64,000 nucleotides of DNA from Chitinophaga sedimenti (GTDB taxonomy: Bacteria > Bacteroidota > Bacteroidia > Chitinophagales > Chitinophagaceae), in assembly GCF_023156195.1 (NCBI RefSeq), contig NZ_JAKUKA010000001.1, positions 620,001 to 684,000 on the forward strand, given 5' to 3'. Position numbers and translations under genes: made by a program. The stretch's first letter is position 1. Each line of letters begins with the position of its first letter. The notes below the pieces were generated by a model, which was not told the DNA's origin, ran no database searches, and saw nothing but the letters and a program-made list of their open reading frames with translations. This document shows positions 32,236-40,890 of the stretch, one piece after another.

Positions 32236-34410
32236 ATGATGAAAAAGATAGCCATTTTTCTTTTGCTGATCGGCGCTGTATTGGCGCAATCCTGTCGGAG
32301 AGAGGACAATAAGCAGCAGCCGCAACTGGCGGTGAGCAGCTATTACCCGAATAGCGGTAATGCGGGCACGCTGGTAACCATCGTGGGAACCGGCTTTAAC
32401 AAAGAAGCTACTGTTTCCTTTGGTGAAATTGCGGCGGAAGTACTGAACGTAAACGATACCTCACTTGTCGTACGCGCTCCGCGTGAAGGCCAGACGGGTA
32501 AAATAAATTATAAGGCTGATGGAAAAACAGTGGAAGTGGGGAACTATACTTACCAGGCCCTTTCTGTACACAGCTTTTTCCCGACGAATGGTCCTGCCGG
32601 TATGCACGTGCGTATCAGCGGCGAAGGCTTCAGCAGTTTAAATGCGCCCGCCGAAGTACTGGTGAATGGTGTGAATGCCCTGGTAGTGAGTGTGAACGAT
32701 ACCCTGGTGGTAGCTGAAATTCCGGTGGGCGCGGGGCCTGGCCCAATTACGGTAAAAGTAAACGGCGAGAGCTCCACTGGCGCTAACTTCCGTTTTCAGG
32801 CCATCAACAGCATTAAACCAATGACCGGTAACGCTGGTACCAAAGTGACCATTAACGGAGCTGGTTTTGAAGCAGTGACAACAGGCAACATCGTGGAGTT
32901 TAACGGTAAACCTGCGCAGGTAGTAGAAGCAACTGAGACCAAACTGGTGGTAATAGCACCCGAAGGTGTGGCTACTGGTCCCGTTACCGCACGTATTATC
33001 GGTCAGCTGTTGCCCGGCCCGACCTTTACACCGGTACCCGCACCAAGAATTACGCTGGTAACGCCATTGAGCGGCCCGGCAGGGCAGGAAATGACCATCA
33101 GCGGTTTGAATTTCAGCACCCATACGGATGAGAATATCGTTAAGATCAACGGCGTAACCGTGCCCGTGAAAACGGCCGCCGCCACCAAACTGACATTGAC
33201 CCTGCCGGGTGGTACTGGCAATGGTAAAGTAGAAGTGGTGGTGAACGATCAACCTGTAACCGGTCCAAATTTCACAGACCAGAACACGGGCATCGTATCC
33301 GTATCGCCAAGCGCGGGTCTGGCGGGCACGAAAGTAACCATCACCGGTGTAGGTTTCAGCGCCTTACCGGGCGAAAACATCGTGACCTTCAATGGTGCCG
33401 CCGCCGTAGTGGAAAGTGCTACCGAAACCACCCTGGTGGTGACGGCGCCGGCTACCCTCACTTCCGGCGATCTGAAGGTACAACGTGCTGCACTCACTGC
33501 TAACGCGCCGGAGCAGTTCCGTCGCGCGGGTACGATGACGCTGTACAAAGGATCATTGATCGCCTTCAGTGCTTCGGCGATGGCAGTAGATTCCAAGGGA
33601 AATGTGTATGTGAGCGATCGTAACACAGCGCAGATTATAAAGATTACTGTCGATGGTACCGCCAGTGTGTGGGCAGGGGCATCCGGAATCGGTTACGTGG
33701 ATGGACCGCTGGCCACTGCTAAATTTGGCGCCATTTACGGCATGGCGTTCGATGCACAGGACAATCTGTATGTAGCGGAATCCGGTGTTAGCAGGAACAT
33801 CCGTAGAATTGCCACGGATGGTACCGTAAGTACTGCAAAAGCCGGTATCAGCGGCGCGGTAGGCCGGCTGGCGCTGGATAAAGACGCCAACATGTATATC
33901 ACCCAAACCTGGGCAGGTATCCTGAAAATATACACCACAGGGCAAACCGAACCCACACACCGTAACAGTGTGTCCGACAACTGCACGCCGGTAGTAGATG
34001 CGAGGGGGAATATCTATGCATCAATGGATGACTATGAAGGCATCGTTTCCCGGTGGGATGCTAACACTAAAACATCTACAACATATTGGATCGGGGAGTA
34101 TGGTCAATATGGTTTCGTGGATGGTCCGCGTGCAACAGCGAGGCTGGGTTACGGTTTCACGTCCCTGGCGATCGACAATGAGGGGTCTCTGCTGATCATG
34201 GATAAAAACAACTATGCGATCCGCAAGTATGATTTTGCAACAGATGAAGTGAGCACCATGGCCAAATTTGCCGGACAGGGTTATGCGGATGGCAGTTTTG
34301 ACCAGGCGAAATTCTCGTTCAGCGTTATAGATATGAAAGTTGGTAACGATGGTAGCATCTATATCCTCGATCAGGGGAACAGTGCTGTCAGGAAAGTTTT
34401 TTTGCGATAA
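32236..34410 (+). CDS. IPT/TIG-repeat and NHL-propeller surface lipoprotein
   Basis: An intact 724-residue protein. The signal MMKKIAIFLLLIGAVLAQSC has lipobox AQSC. Five IPT/TIG immunoglobulin-like domains lie at about residues 30-107, 108-190, 191-266, 268-350 and 351-430, each opening P.sG.aGt.vti.G.gF. From about 435 to the end there is an NHL-type beta-propeller with repeats such as MAVDSKGNVYVSDRNTAQI and KVGNDGSIYILDQGNSAVRK. The plan resembles the SusE/F-like IPT and NHL surface proteins of Bacteroidota that bind glycans or proteins. It is the last gene of the run, and a terminator follows. Confidence 0.9.
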   Translation: MMKKIAIFLLLIGAVLAQSCRREDNKQQPQLAVSSYYPNSGNAGTLVTIVGTGFNKEATVSFGEIAAEVLNVNDTSLVVRAPREGQTGKINYKADGKTVEVGNYTYQALSVHSFFPTNGPAGMHVRISGEGFSSLNAPAEVLVNGVNALVVSVNDTLVVAEIPVGAGPGPITVKVNGESSTGANFRFQAINSIKPMTGNAGTKVTINGAGFEAVTTGNIVEFNGKPAQVVEATETKLVVIAPEGVATGPVTARIIGQLLPGPTFTPVPAPRITLVTPLSGPAGQEMTISGLNFSTHTDENIVKINGVTVPVKTAAATKLTLTLPGGTGNGKVEVVVNDQPVTGPNFTDQNTGIVSVSPSAGLAGTKVTITGVGFSALPGENIVTFNGAAAVVESATETTLVVTAPATLTSGDLKVQRAALTANAPEQFRRAGTMTLYKGSLIAFSASAMAVDSKGNVYVSDRNTAQIIKITVDGTASVWAGASGIGYVDGPLATAKFGAIYGMAFDAQDNLYVAESGVSRNIRRIATDGTVSTAKAGISGAVGRLALDKDANMYITQTWAGILKIYTTGQTEPTHRNSVSDNCTPVVDARGNIYASMDDYEGIVSRWDANTKTSTTYWIGEYGQYGFVDGPRATARLGYGFTSLAIDNEGSLLIMDKNNYAIRKYDFATDEVSTMAKFAGQGYADGSFDQAKFSFSVIDMKVGNDGSIYILDQGNSAVRKVFLR

Positions 34411-34441
34411 ATTTCATTCAACATTACATTTGATAGATGAT

Positions 34442-34471
34442 GCCCTGCCTGTTCCCAGGCGGGGCTTTTTT
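34442..34471 (+). terminator. Rho-independent terminator closing the TonB/fasciclin run
   Basis: GCCCTGCCT (34442-34450) pairs with AGGCGGGGC (34457-34465, one T-G wobble), then six T. It lies 31 bases after the IPT/NHL stop. Confidence 0.85.
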
Positions 34472-34498
34472 ATATCTTGCCCCGCAATCAATTTTTTT

Positions 34499-34733
34499 AT
34501 GAAGATATTATGGATAGTGCTCGCCGTGCTGCTCACGATTTTTACCTGGGGGCTGTAAATGAAACGTCCGGCATTTTTATGTCAACATCGCCCGATGTTG
34601 TCCGGGCAGGGAGTAGTCTTAAAGTGATGGCGGTCGTAGTGACGAGTATTTCTGCGGGATTGAGTGTCCTGTTTTGGTGGTTGGGTACGCGAAAAAAAAA
34701 AGCAGTAAGGAAGACCTTACCGCTTTCAAGTAG
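34499..34733 (+). CDS. Small membrane protein of unknown function (frame broken)
   Basis: The frame opens at ATG 34499 with a hydrophobic helix (MKILWIVLAVLLTIFTWG) and stops at once. Adding one G to the five-G run 34548-34552 continues it through AVNETSGIFMSTSPD and a second helix (AVVVTSISAGLSVLFWWLG). A ten-A run at 34692-34701 is also suspect: with eleven A the end is SSKEDLTAFK and a stop at 34731-34733, which suits a hydrophilic cytoplasmic tail. That gives roughly 78 residues with two membrane segments. It was missed in uncorrected frames. The family is not recognised. Confidence 0.55.
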
Positions 34734-34744
34734 TTCGTGTTTTG

Positions 34745-36196
34745 TTACAATATAATATACACCGGACTTTCCCCGATCGTCACCTCAATCGTATTATCCC
34801 CCGTCTGTTTCCATTCCGCTTCCGCCGCTTCTGCGCTGGCAGTCGCCATCGTTTTCACGTTCACAGGTTTGGAAGGTACAGTCAATGTCACTTTCGCAGT
34901 GCGTGGTTTATAACCATCCTTCAGGTGTGATCTTACACCGGTAGGTGACCAGGCTACCCATACTTTTTTACCGGCATCGCTGCGGAATTCATATACATAA
35001 GTCTGACCAGCATCTTTCTTTACCACGCGTGCGAAACGAAAATCGCCCAGGAGGTTATAGAATTGTTTTACGGCGTAGAAAGACATTTTTGGTACAAAGT
35101 TCCTCGTGAGGCCGGAGGCGGCATGGAAGGCGGCTTCATCTTCATCATTGAAATAATAGAGATAAGCCCGGTTGATGTCCATGGGGGCAAAGGCAAGGAA
35201 CGACCTTACCAGGTATTGCGCCTGTTGCAGATCGGTGTGGCCCTGCCAGTCCATTTCCAGCCACCAGTCTACGCGTTTGGCCATAGCCGCAGGCGTGGGG
35301 GCGTCGTAGCCAAATTCGGTGATCCATACCTGTTTGCCACTGGCCGATGTATTACGCCAGTTGATCACTTCCTGCACGACTTTCAGGTAGGCGGCGGTAG
35401 AGTCTTCCGGGTAGGTGCGGTTCCATGGGTTAGGGTTGCCTTGTCCCTGGGGAACGGTAGCGTAAGTATGTACGTTTAATACATCGTACAGGGGCAGTAC
35501 GTCGGCGTTTCCGTAGAAAGCGCGAACGTCCTGCGAATAATCGTCCGCCGTGCGTGCCCAGATGGTAGGAGTTACGATTTTAGCCGGGCATCGCCGTCGC
35601 GGAGGCCCTGGGCCATCTTTTTGAACACGTTGCGGAAAACGGTCTGGTCTACGCGCTGGCCAGGTTCATTATCGATCTCGAAAGATGTAGCGAGTTTTTC
35701 CGTACCGGAAGGGCCGAAGTACTTGCTCATGGCTTTACCGTAGTCGTATGCCCACTGTTCCTTGCCTTTCCAGTAGCTGGCGAAGTTTTCGCCCGGGCCG
35801 AAAGCGCCGAATTGCATACAGATATCTATCTGGAAACCAGCCTGTTTCCAGAATTTGTAGAGATCATTTTTCCAGTCCACCCCGTTAATACACATAGGGA
35901 GCGTAATGGGATCGCCGGGTTTGGCCACATCCCAATCGAGGTTGTGGTAGTTACGCACGTTGCGTACCACCTGGTTGTACAGTTCCGGCTTAAAGAAAAA
36001 ATGCCCGTTGAGCCCATGAAATCCTTCATCAGGGGCTTGTTGGTAGCTACCACCTCAGTGGTATCTTCAGGGTTTTTACGCCTCCGCTGCCCGTTCCGGG
36101 GCCTGGGCGGGACTCTTCTCTGTCGGCCTTGCAGGCGCCGACGGTTACCATTGCAGCGGCAATGAACGCAAGCATAAGTTGTTTCACTCTTGACAT
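34745..36196 (-). CDS. Clan GH-A glycoside hydrolase, lipoprotein (three frame breaks)
   Basis: About 485 residues. The N-terminus MSRVKQLMLAFIAAAMVTVG ends in a lipobox (VGAC), followed by a G/P-rich linker. The catalytic TIM-barrel portion holds GLNGHFFF early and a FEIDNEPGQ segment with the NE acid/base pair. A later VWITEFGYDAP carries the probable nucleophile glutamate. This NEP ... TEFG order is typical of clan GH-A (GH5/GH39-like). A small beta domain ends the protein. Frame breaks, read on the forward strand, are at T 36073-36077, G 36012 and T 35578-35581; one base added at each joins the parts. It is divergent from the transglutaminase gene. The substrate is unknown. Confidence 0.8.
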
Positions 36197-36386
36197 AGTT
36201 AAAATTTTCTGACCAGGCTCACATGAGGCCGGCGGTTTTTCGGTGATATAACGACCGTGGACCGTCCGTATTGTGTGGGCCTTTCAGGTTATTTTCGGCT
36301 GAAGCCGCGCTGCTGTGGGGTTGCAGCGGGGGCTTAAGAACAAAGTAGCACTTTTTCTTATCTTTATCACTGTTAAAAATAACCTG

Positions 36387-37594
36387 ATGCAATCGCTATG
36401 CTTTAGAATAGTTTTGTATGTGATGATGCTGGTCATTTCCACGACGCTGTTTGCCCAGGCGAAAAAAAAGGAATTTGCAGGCATTGACCGCAAAGCGCTG
36501 GCGATACCCGAATCGCGTACGGCCACCACGGGTGATATTGCTGCCTATATCAATGAAAACTTCAGCAGCGATGCGGATAAGACGCGCGCCGCTTTTATAT
36601 GGGTGGCTTCTTCCGTGAGTTACGACTGGAGAATATGTTCAATGTTAATTTTTACGAGAAGAAGGAGGAGAAGATTGCCAGGACGCTGAAAACGCGGAAG
36701 GGGTTTGTGAAAACTATGCCATGCTTTTTACGGATATCTGCGCCAAAGCCGGCCTAAAATCTTTTGTCATAGAAGGCTTTACCATACAAAGCGGCTTTAC
36801 CGATTACATTCCGCATGCCTGGAGTGCCGCCCGCATCGATACCGGTTGGTTCCTGTTCGATCCCACCTGGGGGCAGGGTATGTGGAGAATGGCCGCTTCG
36901 TAAAGAAAATCAATAATAACTATTTTAAAGTGGCGCCGGCGAAGCTGATTAAATCACACATGCCTTTTGACTACCTCTGGCAGCTGATGGATTACCCCGT
37001 AACGACTACGGCATTTTACGAGGGTAAAACGGGCGAACGTTCGTCAAGGCCCTATTTTAACTATCGCGATTCCATCGCTGCTTATGAGAAAATGGATACC
37101 ATGCTGTATTACGAGGCAGCTGCCGCCCGGCTCCAAAGCAATGGTATGCGCAATACGATGCAGGCAGCCCGGCTGGAATGGTGGAGGCGGTCGGTGGATA
37201 TCTACCGGCAGAATCAGCGCGTGGCCTTGCATAACCAACAGGTTAACCAGTATAACGCTGCGCTGCGCAAGGTAAACATGGCGATAGATGAGTTCAATGA
37301 ATTTATCGCGTACTATAACAAACGATTCATGCCAATCCAGCCGGACTCCGTCATACAGGCCATGATCGATGCCCCCATAAAAAACTGAAAGACGCCGCCG
37401 CCATGCTCGGCAGGATTGAGACTACCGACGAAACCCTGTCGGCCCTGAAAACGGACTTGAGTGAGAGCATCGCAGATCTCAACATCCGGGTTATTGAGCA
37501 GCAAACCTGGCTCAGATCGTATTTTGCCAAAGGGAAAACGGCGCGGAAGTCGGCATTCACGACGTATACCAGGTTGAGGCCGCCGGTGAAATAG
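36387..37594 (+). CDS. Secreted transglutaminase-like (cysteine protease fold) protein (four frame breaks)
   Basis: About 400 residues. The signal peptide ends ISTTLFAQ. The transglut_core triad is complete: cysteine in KGVCENYAMLF, histidine in PHAWSAARI and aspartate in LFDPTWGAGY. A long helical C-terminal half follows, with many Q/N/R, probably coiled coil (MDTMLYYEAAAARLQS to VIEQQTWLRSYF). The frame breaks at GG 36628-36629, G run 36700-36703, G run 36869-36873 and A run 37379-37384; one base at each restores it. The last residues are uncertain, as another frame reads on past 37594. Family members cleave or crosslink peptide amides; the role here is unknown. Confidence 0.82.
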
Positions 37595-37625
37595 GTGTAT
37601 CCCTAAGTCCGGACTATCTAACCTG

Positions 37626-37669
37626 CTGAACCACCACTGAACCATCACTGAACCACCACTGAACCATCC
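37626..37669. repeat. Tandem 11-bp repeat, four copies
   Basis: The unit CTGAACCAYCA is repeated four times without spacer, alternating C and T at the variable base. It begins 31 bases after the transglutaminase stop. It may be a slippage-prone or protein-binding repeat. Confidence 0.8.
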
Positions 37670-38001
37670 CACCCTACGGCAACTTTGACAGAAATTGACG
37701 CTTTTCTGTCCGGAAGAAGTATGGCGCACGGTGTTTCTACACCTCCTGTTTGCACAAAAAAACGGAAAACCAACTTTGCGATAAATTGACTCTTTTTGCG
37801 ACAAACTGATATGCTGAAACGCAGGTTTGCCCCTCATATTTGCATCCATCATTTAATGCGTATCCGGTTACAGCCCGTACAACCGTCGGAAGACGCTTTA
37901 ACGGCTGTGCCGGAGCAATGCAACGGCGTAAAAGATCCCGTTGCCTGTAGTGAGTTCTTTGACATATTGGAAGTAAGTGGTATCTGCTTTTCTATATACA
38001 G

Positions 38002-38071
38002 AAGGAAGCCACTGGTGTTATCGCGAATGGCCGGGCTGTTCGGGGTGTACGGTGGCTTCCTTTTACTTTTA
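38002..38071 (+). terminator. Long-loop hairpin with T-rich tail
   Basis: AAGGAAGCCAC (38002-38012) pairs perfectly with GTGGCTTCCTT (38052-38062), with a 39-base loop that is itself GC-rich, then TTACTTTTAG. It could be the 3' end of a small RNA starting upstream near the boxA-like element. Confidence 0.4.
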
Positions 38072-38116
38072 GCTGCTTAGCGGCATTGGGGCTTGATCCT
38101 AACTGCATCTTTCGCT

Positions 38117-38182
38117 GATCCTTCGCTCATCTTACGCTAAACCCTTTGCCACGGCCGATTGAACGTCGGATGAGCGAAGGAT
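38117..38182. repeat. 13-bp perfect inverted repeat
   Basis: ATCCTTCGCTCAT (38117-38129) and ATGAGCGAAGGAT (38170-38182) are exact inverse complements, 40 bases apart. There is no T tail. A related fragment, CTTTCGCTGAT, lies just before the left arm. It is 158 bases upstream of the small gene at 38340. Confidence 0.75.
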
Positions 38183-38339
38183 TAGCGAAGGGTGGTCTTA
38201 GGATCCTCTTACCATCCTATTTTGAAAATGCAGTTCACCACCTCAAAAGACCGTGCCCACCAACTAATAGACCCGTCCCCACCAATCGGTAAATTGCCGG
38301 GCTGCTGAAAAAGGTAGGTTACAGTCAAATTTTATCAAA

Positions 38340-38887
38340 ATGGCAAGAGTTGGTAATAACCATCCCTTAAAAGGGGCGCATGGTTCAATTGGCAATCAAA
38401 TGGTGGCGCGAACGAAAGGGAATAATACCTTTTTGTCGATGCATCCCAGGTTCGACAAAGCAGTTCCGGCATCCGAAGCGCAACGGGGTGTGCGTGACAA
38501 GTTGGGGGAGGCTACTGGCTGGGCGCAGTGGGTGTTGGCCAACCCGGTTTATAAGCAGGTGTATGAACGGGAGTTGAAGGACTCGCAGCGGGTATTTAAT
38601 AGCGCCGTATCAGATTATATGTGTGCGCCCGAAATTACGGGAATGAATATCAGCGACCACCGGCAATAGACGCGAAGGATAACTTCAGGGTGGGGTCGGT
38701 GGACGTGGAAGTGTTAGGCGCTGATGGAAGTGTTTTGGAGGCGGGTAGCGCCCTGTTAGATACCGTAGACCTGCTTACCTGGCGATACTGTCCCGAATTG
38801 GCGGATTGGCAGCATGTTGCGGCCGGTATTCACGTAATCGCGAGCGATTTGCCTGGCAACGTAACAACCCGGGTGTTCCTTTTATAA
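38340..38887 (+). CDS. Small hypothetical protein, probably lineage-restricted (frame broken)
   Basis: About 182 residues with no signal peptide. The N-terminus MARVGNNHPLKGAHGSIGNQ is basic and glycine-rich. A helical middle (VLANPVYKQVYERELKDS) is followed by a beta-rich C-terminal half (VDVEVLGADGSVLEAG ... HVIASDLPGNVTTRVFL) resembling a single immunoglobulin-like sandwich. The frame shifts between 38650 and 38662, and one lost base would rejoin it. The layout of a short conserved basic start plus Ig-like end recalls DUF6266-type Bacteroidota proteins of unknown role, but I cannot assign it. It converges on the GNAT gene with a six-base overlap. Confidence 0.55.
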
Positions 38888-39343
38888 ACGGAATTCCATG
38901 ACGGCTATGTTTTTGCCGCCTGCCGCAATGCGTTCTGTCACTTCCCATCCCAGCCGGGTATACAAGCTTTCCGCGGTGTGGGTAAACAAATGCAGTACAT
39001 CAATGCCCGCGGCTTTTGCCTGCAGCTGTAATTCCTGGCACAGTGCAGCGCCCAGTCCGCGGCCGCGCAACGGCGGTTGGGTATACACGAGGGCCAGCCA
39101 ATACGGGTGCGCCGCGAGATGCGGATAGCGATCGATGATAGGTACATGCCGATGCACCCCACCAGTAGCCACGGGAGCCCCATTCAGCAACTGTACAACA
39201 TGTATTTCCGGCGCCTCTATGCCACGCAGCTTGTTCAAGGTATGTTCCGGCGCCAGGCCCCATTCTGCCTGGTACCAGCCGGCTACTAATTGTTGCAGGG
39301 AGTCGTCTGAAGGGAGCAGGGTTTGATATTGAATCGTTTCCAT
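38882..39343 (-). CDS. GNAT family N-acetyltransferase
   Basis: About 153 residues from METIQYQTLL. An in-frame ATG nine codons upstream (39370) is possible but lies where a TACTTTAG -7-like box would sit. The acetyl-CoA-binding motif A is LRGRGLGAALCQELQLQA, after the strand WLALVYTQP. The C-terminal motif B ends SLYTRLGWEVTER. GNAT enzymes move an acetyl group from acetyl-CoA to an amine; the acceptor cannot be inferred. The frame is intact. Confidence 0.85.
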   Translation of the reverse strand: METIQYQTLLPSDDSLQQLVAGWYQAEWGLAPEHTLNKLRGIEAPEIHVVQLLNGAPVATGGVHRHVPIIDRYPHLAAHPYWLALVYTQPPLRGRGLGAALCQELQLQAKAAGIDVLHLFTHTAESLYTRLGWEVTERIAAGGKNIAVMEFRL

Positions 39344-39426
39344 GAATCTAAAGTACGGCAGCACTGACAAATTATGACCCTGTTCGCGTCAAACATCACA
39401 TTAATATGTCAGTAAGTGAAAAATAA

Positions 39427-39473
39427 TTGGCAGAAAGTAAGAAACCTTTAATTTTGTATCGATCAATACAAAA
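39427..39473 (+). promoter_or_regulatory. Promoter with overlapping palindromic operator of the TetR gene
   Basis: TTG (39427-39429), 19 bases, then TAATTTTG (39449-39456) match the Bacteroidota -33/-7 consensus. A 22-bp near-palindrome (39452-39473, TTTTGTAT ... ATACAAAA, one mismatched pair) overlaps the -7 box and ends six bases before the ATG. A second copy of its right half (GATTAATACAAAAT) lies just before the SDR gene at 40092. This suggests autorepression by the TetR protein. Confidence 0.7.
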
Positions 39474-39478
39474 TATAA

Positions 39479-40059
39479 ATGAGGGGCAGACCTGCAACTT
39501 ATAATGACAGGGAAGTACTGGAAAAAGCGCAACAGGTATTCTGGAAAAAAGGGTATACCGCCACTTCGATGGATGACCTGCTTACCGCCACCGGTATGGG
39601 AAGCGGCAGTTTTTACAATACCTTCAAAGGGGGTAAGAAAGAACTGTTCCGTAAGGCCTTACAGCAACGCCGCGAGGCTTTTGATGAATTTAAAACCCGG
39701 CTGAAGGAGAGTGATGCGCCACTGGAACTGATCAGGGATTTCTTTCGCAGTGTGGCGCGGGAGGATAAGAATAAACATATGCAGGGCTGCATCGTGGCCA
39801 ATACGGTGATGGAAATGGCCGGCCTCGATGAGGAGCTGGAGGCAGAAGCCACCGCTATCCTGAGAGACGTGGAAAAGATGTTTTCAAAAGCCGTTAAAAC
39901 CGCGCAGGAGCGGGGGCAGATCGCCAATCGTACAGATGCGGTGGTGCTGGGGCGTTATCTTATTACTTTGTGGAACGGGTTAAATGTGACCCGCCGGATG
40001 TACCCGGATACAAAGTCCTGCGCAGGCAGATTGATATGCAGCTGGAAGTGCTCGGATAA
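39479..40059 (+). CDS. TetR/AcrR family transcriptional repressor (frame broken near 3' end)
   Basis: About 194 residues. The N-terminal helix-turn-helix is ATSMDDLLTATGMGSGSFYN (about residues 28-47), preceded by the usual VLEKAQQVFWKKGY helix. The C-terminal ligand and dimer domain matches the AcrR-type group with ANTVMEMAGLDEELE. One A is missing near 40010-40011; with it the protein ends RRQIDMQLEVLG at 40057-40059 rather than running out of frame to 40078. It is followed by an SDR gene that carries the repressor's half-site upstream. The operator overlaps its own promoter. The inducer is unknown. Confidence 0.9.
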
Positions 40060-40091
40060 TGAATTATTAAACGATTAATACAAAATAGGAA

Positions 40092-40871
40092 ATGGATTTA
40101 AAACTGGCAGGGAAAACGGCCTTTATCAGCGGATCAACACAGGGAATTGGGTATGCGGTGGCGGAGCAGTTGTTGCGCGAAGGGGCTGCGGTGGTAATTA
40201 ATGGCAGAACGCAGGAGAAGGTAGATGCGGCGGTAAACAGACTACGCACTGTGGGAGCCGCTGTGAGGGGTATAGCGGCAGATTTCAGTGACGCTGCAGC
40301 AGTGACGAAGTTGATCGCACAGCTGCCTGCCATCGATATCCTCGTGAACAATGTAGGCATCTTTGACCGGAAGCCCTTTTTTGAACTGGAAGACGCCGAC
40401 TGGTACCGGTTTTTCGAAGTAAACGTAATGAGCGGCGCACGCCTTAGTAAAGCGCTGTTGCCGAAGATGCTCGAAAGGAAATGGGGCCGCATCCTGTTTA
40501 TCAGCAGCGAGTCCGGGGTAAACATCCCGGCAAATATGATCCACTACGGGATGAGTAAAACGGCGATGTTATCGATCAGCCGCGGCTTGTCGCAGTTAAC
40601 GAAGGGGACGGCGGTAACGGTAAATACGATACTTGGCGGCCCCACTTATTCTGATGGGGTTGCGGCCGCGGTTGCGCATGTGGCGGGGATGCAGGGTGTA
40701 CCGGTGGAACAGATGAAATCACAGCTCATCAACCCGGCCTCGCTGCTGGATCGCTTTATTACACCGGAAGAAATCGCGCATTTTGCGGCTTACTTATGCA
40801 GCCCGTTAAGTGTGGCCACCAACGGTGCCGCGCTTCGCGCCGATGGGGGCGTATTGCAGACGATTTTATAG
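40092..40871 (+). CDS. Short-chain dehydrogenase/reductase (SDR), TetR-linked
   Basis: An intact 259-residue classical SDR. GSTQGIG (residues 14-20) binds NAD(P), NNVG (86-89) stabilises the fold, and the catalytic set is Ser 138/139, Tyr 152 and Lys 156 (YGMSK). The fold ends in the usual LRADGG segment. N39-G-R after the second beta strand suggests NADP(H). It lies 33 bases after the TetR stop and is probably controlled by it. SDRs under TetR control often handle reactive carbonyls, but the substrate is not evident. Confidence 0.9.
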   Translation: MDLKLAGKTAFISGSTQGIGYAVAEQLLREGAAVVINGRTQEKVDAAVNRLRTVGAAVRGIAADFSDAAAVTKLIAQLPAIDILVNNVGIFDRKPFFELEDADWYRFFEVNVMSGARLSKALLPKMLERKWGRILFISSESGVNIPANMIHYGMSKTAMLSISRGLSQLTKGTAVTVNTILGGPTYSDGVAAAVAHVAGMQGVPVEQMKSQLINPASLLDRFITPEEIAHFAAYLCSPLSVATNGAALRADGGVLQTIL

Positions 40872-40890
40872 CCGGCGGACCGCTGGCGTG

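Larger units (their letters stand above)
37595..38339. other. Structured non-coding interval
   Basis: These 745 bases lack a convincing gene but hold several ordered elements. From left to right: four 11-base tandem repeats (37626-37669); a CATATTTG stretch near 37837; a boxA-like GTTCTTTGACATA (37954-37966); an 11-bp stem with a T-rich tail (38002-38071); and a 13-bp perfect inverted repeat (38117-38182). The order of possible promoter, boxA and terminator-like stem would suit a small RNA on the plus strand. An overlapping 94-codon frame (37796-38080) looks spurious. Confidence 0.45.

Noticed and set aside
14477..37594. A polysaccharide utilisation locus combining GH92, the GH-A enzyme and the TonB receptors
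   Set aside because: The two glycosidases are far apart, on different strands, behind terminators, and neither is beside a SusC/SusD pair. They are better treated as separate units.
37626..37669. CRISPR array
   Set aside because: The 11-base units are contiguous with no spacers, and no cas genes are present.
37796..38080. 94-codon plus-strand open frame
   Set aside because: It overlaps the boxA-like element and the long hairpin, has no family features, and its hydrophobic end is encoded by the hairpin's arm. Structure explains the region better than coding.
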